Shown in pieces: positions 24,933-32,907 of a stretch of DNA of 64,000 bases (positions are counted from its first letter, which is position 1; each line of letters begins with the position of its first letter). Made by a program: the position numbers and the translations under genes. Under the pieces are notes generated by a model, which was given only the letters and a program-made list of their open reading frames with translations, was not told the DNA's origin and did no database searches. Where the stretch lies: the NCBI GenBank assembly GCA_020637215.1, contig JACJWI010000007.1, positions 62,001 through 126,000 of the forward strand. The letters run 5' to 3'. The stretch is from Microthrixaceae bacterium. GTDB taxonomy: Bacteria; Actinomycetota; Acidimicrobiia; Acidimicrobiales; Microtrichaceae.

Positions 24933-25115
24933 ATGATCACCCCTGCTCGCAAAGCAGCGCTCACCCGCGCTCTCAACGAGATGCGACCCGGACAGCTGCA
25001 ACGACAGATCGACCAGCTCTGCGCCGAACTCGAACGACTCGCCCTATCCAAACAACCTGCCTCGATCCGACGCGTGAACACCGACTTCGTCAAGACCCCC
25101 GTCCGGAGCTTTTAG
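24933..25115 (+). pseudogene. C-terminal fragment of the interrupted rve-type transposase
   Basis: About 60 residues (ARKAALTRALNEMRPGQLQ, then RQIDQLCAELERLAL) that resemble the C-terminus of the transposase truncated at 23604. It is separated from it by the IS3 copy. The visible ATG is not a genuine start; the fragment should read on from upstream. Confidence 0.7.
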
Positions 25116-25116
25116 G

Positions 25117-25199
25117 TGAGGCAACGAAGACCGCCAGCCGGAGATCCTGACATGAGGCAACGAATCACCCTTCCCGGAGGTATTGACGTGAGGCAACAG
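25117..25199. repeat. 36-bp period terminal repeats of the insertion sequence
   Basis: TGAGGCAACGA at 25117 and 25153 and TGAGGCAACAG at 25189, with partial similarity through the 36-bp units (CCGGAG followed by a TGAC end). They are complementary to the left-end TTCGTTGCCTCA. Likely multiple transposase binding sites. Confidence 0.75.
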
Positions 25200-25232
25200 G
25201 CGGGACCGACGCGGTCCCGGCCGAGAGACCGG

Positions 25233-25973
25233 TCACCTGCTGACGGGCACCGAGCTGACCAGGGCCTGGAGCGTCCCGGCCGCTGCGGATCCGACCACGT
25301 AGACGTTCGTCAGCGTGTTCCGCTTCACACGCACGTCGTCGAGCGGGAGGACGACCTGACGGGTGCCGGCCACCCGCACGTCCGCGGTGTACGCAGCAGC
25401 GCTCGGCAGCACGAAACGAGCCTGGGCGCCGTTCGCCGCTCCGGACACGACCTGGAGCTTCAGCCACGGGAGCTTGCGGGTGTAGGGGAACAGACCGAGG
25501 TCGACGTCCACGGCCGGGGCGGCGGCGGCGTGATGGAGGGCGATCGCCCCGAACCCGCGCCACGGGCGGCTGGTGTCGTTCGCGAACACGTTGATTCCGG
25601 GCGTCCCGGCCGCATCGACGTAGCTCGCCACCAGCGAGAAGCTGCCCGTGGCCGGCACTGCGACGGTCCGCTGGATCAGCGTGGTCGACCCGTCAGGGGT
25701 CCGGATCTGGACGTCGTAGTCCCCTGCGGGCAGCGACACCGGACCGACGGTCCTCCCGAAGGTGAAGTCGTCGAGCAGGCGGTCGCCGTTGACGTAGACG
25801 TCGACGGGGGTTCCCGGACCGGTCGCCGAGTCCGGGAGGGGAAGCCCGTGCACCACGTACACCTGGGCTTCGCGCGACGAGCCGTAGCCGTTCCGGTTCG
25901 ACGCTCCAGCAGCCGTGGGGACCACGAGCACGGCGGCGAGCACCGCCATGAGTCCTAGCAGGGTCTTGCGCAT
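25233..25973 (-). CDS. Secreted DUF4397-domain protein
   Basis: 246-residue exported protein. A signal peptide (MRKTLLGLMAVLAAVLVVPT, cleavage after AGA) is followed by DUF4397-type beta repeats: AQVYVVHGLPLP, PVDVYVNGDRLLDDF, LPAGDYDVQI, GINVFAND and a second incomplete repeat ending TNVYVVGS. The function of DUF4397 is unknown; such proteins are surface or extracellular. AGGAGGAAAG precedes the ATG, and an ECF-type promoter copy lies 48 nt upstream. It ends 34 bp from the insertion sequence. Confidence 0.85.
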   Translation of the reverse strand: MRKTLLGLMAVLAAVLVVPTAAGASNRNGYGSSREAQVYVVHGLPLPDSATGPGTPVDVYVNGDRLLDDFTFGRTVGPVSLPAGDYDVQIRTPDGSTTLIQRTVAVPATGSFSLVASYVDAAGTPGINVFANDTSRPWRGFGAIALHHAAAAPAVDVDLGLFPYTRKLPWLKLQVVSGAANGAQARFVLPSAAAYTADVRVAGTRQVVLPLDDVRVKRNTLTNVYVVGSAAAGTLQALVSSVPVSR

Positions 25974-26020
25974 CTTTCCTCCTGATGGTCGGGGTGACGC
26001 CTCAGGCGACGTCGCTACCC

Positions 26021-26049
26021 CCTTCGACCCCGACGACCGGATGGATGCA
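26021..26049 (-). promoter_or_regulatory. ECF-type promoter, site B (DUF4397 gene)
   Basis: Minus-strand TGCATCC and CGAAGG with a 16-nt spacer, identical boxes to sites A, C, D and F. A second CATCC overlaps the -35 by 4 nt. The predicted leader to the ATG is about 40 nt and contains the ribosome binding site. Confidence 0.8.
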
Positions 26050-26097
26050 CCGGACTGCACGCGCTCGGGCCGCCTCACCCGTCGACCGCAGCGCCGA

Positions 26098-27426
26098 TCA
26101 GGTGACGGTCGGCCGCGACCCCTCGACGTCGTGGATGCGTTCGGCGAGTCGGGCCGCCAGCCCATGGCGGAGCTCGGCTCGCGCCGGATCGTCGATCAGG
26201 TTGCGGTGCTGGGCCGGATCGATCGTGTTGTCGTAGAGGTGGGTGCCGATGTAGCGGTGGGCGTCCGGTCTCAGGTGACCGGCGAGAGGGTTCCGAACAG
26301 GGGCGCGCGCGGCGTAGGTGTGGGTGGTCGTGCGCAGGGCCCGTCCGATCTGGGACTCGCTGATCTGGATGAGCACGTCATCGGGAGCACCCGCGTCGCT
26401 CTGGAGGGGGCGGCCGTCGACATCGGGAGCCTCACCGCCGGCAGCCGTGACGATCGTCGGGACGAGGTCGAGGTTGGTGGCGAGGTCGTCGCGTCGGACG
26501 CCGCCGCGGAAGCCGGGCCCAGCGATGACGAGGGGGATCCGGATGGACGCGTCGTGGGGGCTGCGCTTGTACTCGAGGTTCCGGGTGCGGAAGTGGTTGC
26601 CGTGGTCGCTCGCGAAGACGATCAACGTGTCCTCGAGGCCTCCGATGAGCTCGAGGTGGTCGACCAACCGACCCAGGTTCCGGTCGATGCTCGCGCAGCA
26701 GGCGAGGTACTCGGCGTAGTTCCAACGCCAGTCGCCCCGCCACGCGGAGAGGTCACCAGGGCGGTCGAAGTCGCGGAACCGTCGTGCCCAACCGGCGGGT
26801 CCGATGGCCCGGAAGCGGTCGTTCTGGTGGTGAGGTTCGAGGAACGAGATGAAGAGGAGGAACGGACGGTCGCCGGAGAGGCGCCCGAGACGGTCGACCG
26901 CGACGTCGGTCAGGGCGTCGACCCGGTAGCCGTGGAGCTCCACACGGTCACCCCTCTCGTCGAAGACGTGACCACGCGTCGCACCCGAGGTGTGTTCCAG
27001 CGCGTCCGCCGCAACCCACACGTCGCGGTATCCGCCGCGCCGTTCCGGTGGCACGGCACGTCGTTCGAAGCGGGCCGCCGGTCGGTCGGGCGGCAGGTTC
27101 CGGCCTCGGTTCGATGCCAGGTGCCACTTGCCGATGTAACCGGTCCGGTAGCCCAGAGCCGCCATCCGGTCCGCCAGCGTGTCGACGCCCCCGGGAAGAG
27201 CGATTCCGTTGCGCCAGCAACCGGTCCGGGTCGGATAGTGGCCGGTCTGGATCCCCGCTCGCGCCGGCCCACAGACCGGTTGGACCGTGAACGCCTGGTC
27301 GAACAGGACGCCGTCGGCGGCGAGGGCGTCGAGGCGCGGCGTGACCGGCAACCGCTGGCCGTAGACGCCGCAGGAGTCGGGTCGCTGCTGGTCGCTCAAG
27401 ACCACGATCACGTTCGGTCGGCCCAT
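26098..27426 (-). CDS. Type I sulfatase with CxPxR motif
   Basis: 442-residue arylsulfatase-fold enzyme that hydrolyses a sulfate ester. RPNVIVVLSDQQRPDSCG supplies the N-terminal metal-binding Asp residues, VCGPARAGIQTG is the formylglycine site (C-x-P-x-R, about residue 53), GYIGKWHL the conserved Lys/His turn and VFASDHGNHF the second metal site. No signal peptide, so probably cytoplasmic. The substrate is unknown. It needs FGE, encoded at 17-18 kb. It is 77 nt downstream of the 267-residue membrane protein gene and probably shares its ECF-type promoter. Confidence 0.88.
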   Translation of the reverse strand: MGRPNVIVVLSDQQRPDSCGVYGQRLPVTPRLDALAADGVLFDQAFTVQPVCGPARAGIQTGHYPTRTGCWRNGIALPGGVDTLADRMAALGYRTGYIGKWHLASNRGRNLPPDRPAARFERRAVPPERRGGYRDVWVAADALEHTSGATRGHVFDERGDRVELHGYRVDALTDVAVDRLGRLSGDRPFLLFISFLEPHHQNDRFRAIGPAGWARRFRDFDRPGDLSAWRGDWRWNYAEYLACCASIDRNLGRLVDHLELIGGLEDTLIVFASDHGNHFRTRNLEYKRSPHDASIRIPLVIAGPGFRGGVRRDDLATNLDLVPTIVTAAGGEAPDVDGRPLQSDAGAPDDVLIQISESQIGRALRTTTHTYAARAPVRNPLAGHLRPDAHRYIGTHLYDNTIDPAQHRNLIDDPARAELRHGLAARLAERIHDVEGSRPTVT

Positions 27427-27503
27427 CCTGGTGACCCTACGCCCGCCGGGGCATCGGGTCGCTCTGGGCGTCGGGGCGAATCGACGCGGGTCGACCGAAG
27501 CGC

Positions 27504-28307
27504 TCAGCTCGGGTCGAGCGACGCCAGCGACCAGCTGCCGGTCTCCCGATAGCCGACGCGTCCGATGGGGGTCGAGGTCTCCAACTGGTATCGGCGCGAC
27601 GCGCGCACCGGCATGCCGCTCGAGCGGTCGAACCACCACTCCTCCACCAGCGTGCCGGACCGTTCTCCGACCAGCTTCTGGGTCCAGCGCTGACGCTCGA
27701 CGGCTACACGCCGCTTGTCGACGGTGATCTCTCTCGGCGCGAGGTACTCGACGTCCAGCTCGGTGGTGACAGCACCGCCGAGGGCCGAGTCGTCGCCGTG
27801 GCAGCGCACCCGACTCGGCCGGGCACCCTCGGATGAACCTCCGACCGCGATCGCAGGGTCGCACCGGAACTCGCTGCGGTTCGACACCGTGGCGACCCCG
27901 AAGTCGAACGCCTGGAAGTTGCTCCGGGCGACCACGCTGACGGTTCCGTCCTCTCGGCAGAGCTCGACGCCCTGCGAGTGGCTGGTGTTGTACTCGATCA
28001 GCCAGCTCGAACAGCCCGGCTTGGACGATCGGACCGTGACGGGCATGACGGAGCCGTCCTGCTGACGTGTCGGCGGTCGGTCGAGGACACCCTCGCCGCT
28101 CCCCTCGGCTCGATAGACGCCCGGAGCAAGACCGGACCCCCCGCCGTCGGCGCCCAGTTGCGCGAAGTCACGCCGGGCCTGCTCCAGGGGCACCGGAGCG
28201 GGTGAACCACGGAGCAGGAATGCCCCGACCGCCACCACGAGGGCGAGCCCGGCCACGGCGGTGGCGCCGACCACCGCCCAGCGAACGAAACGTCTCGACG
28301 CCTTCAC
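27504..28307 (-). CDS. Membrane-anchored protein of unknown function in the ECF regulon
   Basis: 267 residues, not recognised. One N-terminal membrane segment (about 10-33, WAVVGATAVAGLALVVAVGA) anchors a probably extracytoplasmic domain with four Cys (PGCSSW, ELCRED, EFRCDP, SRVRCHG) that could form two disulfides, and a C-terminal beta-rich part with VEEWWFDRSSGMPVRASR resembling lipoprotein-carrier or RseB-like sheets. The ECF-type -10 box ends 7 nt from the GTG, so the mRNA should be leaderless or nearly so. The next gene is a sulfatase. Confidence 0.7.
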   Translation of the reverse strand: MKASRRFVRWAVVGATAVAGLALVVAVGAFLLRGSPAPVPLEQARRDFAQLGADGGGSGLAPGVYRAEGSGEGVLDRPPTRQQDGSVMPVTVRSSKPGCSSWLIEYNTSHSQGVELCREDGTVSVVARSNFQAFDFGVATVSNRSEFRCDPAIAVGGSSEGARPSRVRCHGDDSALGGAVTTELDVEYLAPREITVDKRRVAVERQRWTQKLVGERSGTLVEEWWFDRSSGMPVRASRRYQLETSTPIGRVGYRETGSWSLASLDPS

Positions 28308-28314
28308 GTGATGA

Positions 28315-28343
28315 CCTTCGCGTCCGACACCGGTGCGGATGCA
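28315..28343 (-). promoter_or_regulatory. ECF-type promoter, site C (membrane protein and sulfatase)
   Basis: Minus-strand TGCATCC, 16 nt, CGAAGG. The -10 box is only 7 nt from the GTG start, which predicts a leaderless transcript. Confidence 0.8.
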
Positions 28344-28386
28344 CCGCCGTGCACATCGCCCACGCGGCGGACGGGCTGTCGATGGG

Positions 28387-29103
28387 TCAGGTCGCCAGCG
28401 TCCCGCGCAGGACGCTGTCACCGGAGTGCTGCGGCCCCTCGTCCTCGCGCTGCACCGAGACGTCGACGACGTCGTAGCGCGACGGATCGGTGCCCGCAGG
28501 GACTTCGAGGACCGCAGCGACGTCGGGTTCGCTGTCCTTCATGCTGGCGACCGACACCGGAGTACCGGTCTCCGGGTCCATCAACCACATCTCGTAGAAC
28601 GTGCCGGGAGCCGGAGCGGGCAGGTCGTGCATGTCGACGCGCAGCCGGAGCTGCCCGTCGGAATCGACCAGATCGACCTGACCCCGCGCCGTGCCGACCT
28701 GGGCGCCCTCGTAGGGCTCGAGCACAGCCGACGCGACAGTCGACGGACCGCTGTCGCGCTGAGAGAGGACCACGCCGGCTCCGACGAGGACCACGAACAG
28801 CGCCGCAGCGACGGCCAGCAGGATGTCGCGGCGGGGTCGGAGCCTCCGGACGCGAGGGGTGGGTCCGGCATCGGCAGAGGATGCAGCGCCGCCCCCGTCT
28901 CCGTCGACGGAGTGCAGCCGCATCTGCTCCGACGGGTCGGTCTCCTCCATCGCCGCCGCGATCCGCTCCCAGAGGTCCCCGGGAGCATCGCTGAGCTCGG
29001 GGGCTCCTCCGGCGAGCGTGCCGAGAACCCTCGCCTCCCTCAGGAACTCCCCGTCGAAGCCGTCGTCGGCGGATCCACCGCCTGTGAGATCAACGTCCGT
29101 CAT
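28387..29103 (-). CDS. RskA-like anti-sigma factor
   Basis: 238-residue anti-sigma factor. The cytoplasmic N-terminus (about 1-90) contains FLREARVLGTLAGG and DLWERIAAAMEE, short helices that would clamp the sigma factor, without a zinc-binding His/Cys motif. One membrane segment (about 94-114) precedes an outer C-terminal domain with PGTFYEMWLMDPETGTPVS, typical of the RskA/anti-sigma-K family. The gene overlaps the sigma gene by 14 nt. RskA is released by regulated proteolysis in M. tuberculosis; the same is likely here. Confidence 0.85.
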   Translation of the reverse strand: MTDVDLTGGGSADDGFDGEFLREARVLGTLAGGAPELSDAPGDLWERIAAAMEETDPSEQMRLHSVDGDGGGAASSADAGPTPRVRRLRPRRDILLAVAAALFVVLVGAGVVLSQRDSGPSTVASAVLEPYEGAQVGTARGQVDLVDSDGQLRLRVDMHDLPAPAPGTFYEMWLMDPETGTPVSVASMKDSEPDVAAVLEVPAGTDPSRYDVVDVSVQREDEGPQHSGDSVLRGTLAT

Positions 29104-29650
29104 CGAACGCCTCCAGCTCACGTCTGACCCTCTGCAGGGAACGTCTGATGGTGCTCTTCACCGTCCCGAGCGGAGCGCCGACGGCCTCGGCGATCTCTGC
29201 GTGGGACAGTCCGTCGATGTAGGCCATCCGGACCCAGGTGGCCGCAGGCTCGTCGAGGTCCTCCAGGACCTGGGCCGCAAGGATCTGGGTCCCCACGAGG
29301 TCGATCTCCCGTTCACCGGCGCCCCCGTCGGCGAAGTGGTCGACGAGGTCGGCCGACGGCGTCGATCCGTCGCGGTACCTGCCGCGCACGTGGTCCAGCA
29401 CCTTGAAGCGGGCGATCCCCATCAGCCAGCCGCCGAGGGAACCGGCAGCGGGATCGAAGCGGTGCCGGGAGCGCCACGCCGCCAGGAACACCTCTTGGGT
29501 GACGTCCGCCGCGTGGTCCTCGACGAATCGGCGGCAATAGGAGTAGATCGCCCGCTGCTCTTCGTCGAAGATCCGTCGGAGCGCCTCGGGTTCGCCGGCG
29601 ACGAACGAGGTCGCCAGGTCGCCGTCGGAGAGCTGCGTCACGGACGGCAT
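29090..29650 (-). CDS. ECF sigma factor (SigK-like)
   Basis: 186-residue extracytoplasmic-function sigma factor. Region 2 covers ALRRIFDEEQRAIYSYCRRF and DVTQEVFLAAWRSRHRFD (about 25-70); region 4 covers RMAYIDGLSHAEIAEAVGAP and LGTVKSTIRRSLQRVRREL (about 130-180). The overlap with an RskA-type anti-sigma, and the promoter boxes nearby that resemble the M. tuberculosis SigK consensus (CATCC... CGAA), support a SigK-like role. Its own promoter (site D) carries the same boxes, so it is autoregulated. The ATG chosen lacks a strong ribosome binding site; the upstream region is open, so a longer form is possible. Confidence 0.88.
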   Translation of the reverse strand: MPSVTQLSDGDLATSFVAGEPEALRRIFDEEQRAIYSYCRRFVEDHAADVTQEVFLAAWRSRHRFDPAAGSLGGWLMGIARFKVLDHVRGRYRDGSTPSADLVDHFADGGAGEREIDLVGTQILAAQVLEDLDEPAATWVRMAYIDGLSHAEIAEAVGAPLGTVKSTIRRSLQRVRRELEAFDDGR

Positions 29651-29735
29651 CGTAGTGACGTCCGGCCGCTGCGGCGACAGCCGGCGATCCGCCGATGCCG
29701 GAGGGGACGAGCTCTCGAGAAGCAGCACGTCCACT

Positions 29736-29764
29736 CCTTCGTCGATCCGCCGGCTCCGGATGCA
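29736..29764 (-). promoter_or_regulatory. ECF-type promoter, site D (sigma/anti-sigma operon)
   Basis: Minus-strand TGCATCC, 16-nt spacer, CGAAGG. It lies 86 nt upstream of the sigma factor ATG and 48 bp from the oppositely oriented site E, so the regulator drives its own operon and the divergent one. Confidence 0.8.
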
Positions 29765-29811
29765 CCCTGGAGGCCATGATGTTCGCGATCGGTCGGACCC
29801 CGGACCCTGGG

Positions 29812-29840
29812 CGCATCCGCCCGGATGCAGGGACCGAAGA
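29812..29840 (+). promoter_or_regulatory. ECF-type promoter, site E (epimerase-crtQ-crtO operon)
   Basis: Plus-strand CGCATCC, 16-nt spacer, CGAAGA. It differs by one base in each box from the consensus of the other five. It lies 55 nt upstream of the ATG of the SRPBCC-epimerase gene. Confidence 0.7.
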
Positions 29841-29894
29841 GGACTCCTAGGGTCGAGCTCGCGATCCGCACCGCCATCGCCCAGGGAGGCCGCC

Positions 29895-31241
29895 ATGGAG
29901 CACAGCACCGTCATCGACGCGCCGATCGCGGATGTCTTCGAGTGGCACCGCCGGCCCGGCGCGATCGAGCGACTGATCCCCCCGTGGCAGCCGTTGCACG
30001 TCCTCAGCGAGGCGCAGTCACTGTCGTCGGGCACAGCAGTGCTCGGTCTACCGCTGGGGATCCGCTGGTCGGCGCGCCACCTGCCCTCGGAGTACCGGGA
30101 CGGGGCCCGCTTCGTCGATCGACTCGACACGCCGATCCTGCGCAACCTCGTTCCGTGGACCCACGAGCACTGCTTCGAGCCGATCTCCGACACGTCGACC
30201 CTGGTCACCGATCGCGTCATCACCCGGGTGCCGGACGGTGTCCTGGCTCAGAACCTGGCGTACCGGGGACGGCAGCTCTCGGGCGACCTGGCAGCGCACC
30301 GCGCGGCTGCGGACGCCGGCGGGGTACCGATGACGGTCGCGGTCACCGGGAGCAGCGGACTCATCGGCTCGGCTCTGTGCGCGTTCCTGAGCACCGGTGG
30401 CCACCGGGTCGTACGGCTCGTGCGTTCCACGCCCGGGTCGTCGTCCGGGTCCGGCATCGACCAGCGGCACTGGGACCCCGACGACCCCTCGCCCGACCTG
30501 CTCGACGGAGTCGACGCTGTCGTCCACCTGGCGGGAGAGCCGGTTGCGGGTCGCTTCGATGCTGCGCACAAGCGAGCGGTGCACGACAGCCGCATCGGAC
30601 CCACCCGACGTCTGGCGGAGATCATGGGTGGCCGAACGTTCGTCGTCGCCTCCGCCGTCGGGATCTACGGTCCCGACCGCGGCGACGAGATCCTCACCGA
30701 GCGCAGCGAGCGTGGCGACGGCTTCCTCGCCGATGTGGTGTCGGACTGGGAGGCCGCCGCCGATCCGGCGCGTGAGTCCCACAGCCGGGTCACCCACGTG
30801 CGAACCGGCATCGTCCAATCCCCCCGTGGTGGCGTCCTGCGCCTCTTGCGTCCCATCTTCGAGATCGGGGCCGGTGGACGGATCGGCGACGGCCGTCAGT
30901 GGACGCCGTGGATCGGCATCGACGACATGGTCGACATCTACCTGCGATGCCTGGTCGACCAGCGCTTGTCGGGTCCGGTGAACGCAGTCGCGCCCACCCC
31001 GGTCACCAACCGGGACTACACGAAGGTTCTCGCACACGTGCTCCGGCGGCCGGCCCTGGTCCCCGTCCCGTCGATCGGACCACGGGCGCTGTTCGGCGCC
31101 GAAGCGGTGCACGAGTTCGTCGCCGCCGGTCAGCGTGTGGACCCCGCATCGCTGGCGGCGGTCGGCCACGAGTTCCGCCACGCCACGTTGGAACCCGCCC
31201 TGCGCCATCTCCTCGGCCGGGTCCGGCTCGACGTCGCATGA
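29895..31241 (+). CDS. SRPBCC - NAD-dependent epimerase fusion (TIGR01777 family)
   Basis: 448 residues in two parts. The N-terminal 150 form a SRPBCC/START-like lipid-binding domain (MEHSTVIDAPIADVFEWHRR, and LVTDRVITRVP). From about residue 150 an extended-SDR epimerase begins (VAVTGSSGLIGSALCAFL), with FVVASAVGIYG as the Ser/Tyr region and TPWIGIDDMVDIY near the end, diagnostic of TIGR01777 proteins. GGGAGG precedes the ATG. It is the first gene after ECF-type promoter E, followed by carotenoid-modifying enzymes; it may act on a lipid or carotenoid-linked sugar, which is inference. Confidence 0.85.
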   Translation: MEHSTVIDAPIADVFEWHRRPGAIERLIPPWQPLHVLSEAQSLSSGTAVLGLPLGIRWSARHLPSEYRDGARFVDRLDTPILRNLVPWTHEHCFEPISDTSTLVTDRVITRVPDGVLAQNLAYRGRQLSGDLAAHRAAADAGGVPMTVAVTGSSGLIGSALCAFLSTGGHRVVRLVRSTPGSSSGSGIDQRHWDPDDPSPDLLDGVDAVVHLAGEPVAGRFDAAHKRAVHDSRIGPTRRLAEIMGGRTFVVASAVGIYGPDRGDEILTERSERGDGFLADVVSDWEAAADPARESHSRVTHVRTGIVQSPRGGVLRLLRPIFEIGAGGRIGDGRQWTPWIGIDDMVDIYLRCLVDQRLSGPVNAVAPTPVTNRDYTKVLAHVLRRPALVPVPSIGPRALFGAEAVHEFVAAGQRVDPASLAAVGHEFRHATLEPALRHLLGRVRLDVA

Positions 31242-31257
31242 CGGCCGGAGTCGCCAC

Positions 31258-32379
31258 GTGACGACGACCACCGTCGTTCGCATAGCCGTCTGCCTTCTCG
31301 GCATGACCGCAGGGTCCTGGGTGTTCGGCCGTCCCCGACGGCTCAGCCGGACACGCAACCGACCCGACGGGACGGTGACCCTGGTGATCCCGGCGCGTGA
31401 CGAGGAGCTCAGCATCGGTCGCCTTCTCCACGATCTCAGGGACCGCGACCCGGACGTGGAGGTGATAGTCGTCGACGATCACTCCACCGATGCCACCCGC
31501 TCGATCGTCGCAGAGCACACCGACGTGATCCTCCTGGACGCCCCGGACCTGCCTGAGGGATGGACCGGGAAGTGCTGGGCCTGTCACCAGGGAGCCGAGG
31601 CCGCCCGGGGAGCGACGCTTGCGTTCGTGGACGCCGACGTGAGGCTCGAGCCCGGAGCTCTCCGCGATGTCCTCGGCCAACACCGAAGGACCGGAGGACT
31701 GGTCTCGGTACAGCCGTGGCATGCCGTCGATCGGCCCTACGAGCGTCTCTCCGCCCTGTTCAACGTGGTGGCGCTGATGGGCGCAGGGGCCGGGAGCGCG
31801 CGCCCGTGCACTGCGTTCGGTCCGGTGATGGTCACCGACGCAGCCGGGTACCGGGCGGTCGGTGGACACCGAGCGGTGCGCGATCAGGTCGTGGAGGACC
31901 TCGCGCTCGCCCGCCTCTACTGCAACGCCGGACTTCCGACCGCCGTCGTGAGCTGCGATCCGAGGATCACCTATCGGATGTATCCCGCGGGCGTGCGTCA
32001 GCTCGTCGACGGGTGGACCAAGAACTTCGCCATCGGCGCCGGTGCGGTCCCCAAGCGACGGCTGGCGGCGGTGGTGGCCTGGACCGCCGCCCTCGGGACC
32101 GGTTGCATCGCCCTGCTCGACGGAGTCCTCGGTCGACAACCGCTGTCGGCGGGTGTGGTCCTCTACGTCGCGGTCGTCGTCCAGGTTGCGGCCATGTTCC
32201 GGCGCTGCGGTCGCTTCGGGCTGTGGGACGCCCTGCTGCTTCCGGTCCACCTGGTGCTCTTCGTGACGCTGTTCAGCAGATCGGTGTGGCGGACCATGTT
32301 CCGTCGCCGCGTCACCTGGCGTGGACGCGAGATCCGCGTCGCGCCGATCGTCGGGGTGCGCGAGCAGGGGCGCGGATGA
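31258..32379 (+). CDS. CrtQ-like glycosyltransferase family 2 (carotenoid glucosylation)
   Basis: 373-residue membrane-associated GT2 resembling 4,4'-diaponeurosporenoate glycosyltransferase CrtQ of staphyloxanthin synthesis. TLVIPARDEELSIGRLL begins the GT-A fold (after one N-terminal membrane segment), EVIVVDDHSTDATR follows, WTGKCWACHQGAE is a hallmark of this subfamily, and LAFVDADVRL is the DxD site. The C-terminus has two to three membrane segments. It starts with GTG 16 nt after the epimerase stop, and a CrtO-like gene follows. No carotenoid backbone genes are in the window. Confidence 0.8.
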   Translation: MTTTTVVRIAVCLLGMTAGSWVFGRPRRLSRTRNRPDGTVTLVIPARDEELSIGRLLHDLRDRDPDVEVIVVDDHSTDATRSIVAEHTDVILLDAPDLPEGWTGKCWACHQGAEAARGATLAFVDADVRLEPGALRDVLGQHRRTGGLVSVQPWHAVDRPYERLSALFNVVALMGAGAGSARPCTAFGPVMVTDAAGYRAVGGHRAVRDQVVEDLALARLYCNAGLPTAVVSCDPRITYRMYPAGVRQLVDGWTKNFAIGAGAVPKRRLAAVVAWTAALGTGCIALLDGVLGRQPLSAGVVLYVAVVVQVAAMFRRCGRFGLWDALLLPVHLVLFVTLFSRSVWRTMFRRRVTWRGREIRVAPIVGVREQGRG

Positions 32380-32392
32380 GCCCCCGAGCAGG

Positions 32393-32884
32393 GTGAACGC
32401 GCTCGACCTCCCGCTGGACCCCGGTTGGGCGGTGGCCGTCTCGACGGTGATGTGGACGGTGATCGGACTGGCCACGGGGTTCGTGGGCAGCCGGTTGCCC
32501 GATGCTGCGATCGATCACGACACCTGGCTGACCAGGATCCGCGACGTCGAGGACCACGGACGGATCTACCAGCGGCGTCTCCGGCTCAACAGGTGGAAGG
32601 ATCTGCTCCCGGAGGCCGGGGCGCTCTTCCCCGGAGGCACCTCCAAGCGCCACCTTCCGGGTCGCGACGACCGGTCGCTCATCCGGTTCGCGATGGAGAC
32701 CCGCCGTGCCGAGCTGGTCCATTGGGCGAACCTCGTCGCAGGGCCGATCTTCTTCATCTGGTGTCCACCCGGCCTCGGAGCAGCGATGGTGTCGTTCGGG
32801 ATCGCCGCTCACCTGCCGTTCATCGTCGTCCAGCGCAGCAACCGCGCCCAGATCGAGCGGATCCTCGACGCCCGCCGTACCTGA
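32393..32884 (+). CDS. CrtO-like acyltransferase (glycosyl-carotenoid acylation), small membrane protein
   Basis: 163 residues with an N-terminal membrane segment (VAVSTVMWTVIGLATGFVGS) and another pair near the C-terminus. The middle RLNRWKDLLPEAGALFPGG, then SKRHLPG and METRRAELVHWANL, matches the glycosyl-4,4'-diaponeurosporenoate acyltransferase (CrtO) family. In S. aureus CrtO adds a fatty acid to the glucose attached by CrtQ; the CrtQ-like gene is immediately upstream here. GTG start 14 nt after the previous stop. The identity of the carotenoid is unknown. Confidence 0.72.
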   Translation: MNALDLPLDPGWAVAVSTVMWTVIGLATGFVGSRLPDAAIDHDTWLTRIRDVEDHGRIYQRRLRLNRWKDLLPEAGALFPGGTSKRHLPGRDDRSLIRFAMETRRAELVHWANLVAGPIFFIWCPPGLGAAMVSFGIAAHLPFIVVQRSNRAQIERILDARRT

Positions 32885-32907
32885 GCCCTCCTCCGCTCGA
32901 CGCGTCG

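Larger units (their letters stand above)
22639..25199 (+). mobile_element. Insertion sequence with multiple terminal repeats, interrupted by an IS3 element
   Basis: Imperfect terminal inverted repeats: left TTCGTTGCCTCA then CCAGGAATCTCC (22639-22663) against right 25140-25164. The right end carries three TGAGGCAAC copies exactly 36 bp apart (25117, 25153, 25189). Inside are an N-terminal and a C-terminal fragment of one rve-type transposase, separated by an IS3-family insertion. The exact outer boundary and target duplication cannot be fixed. Confidence 0.7.
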
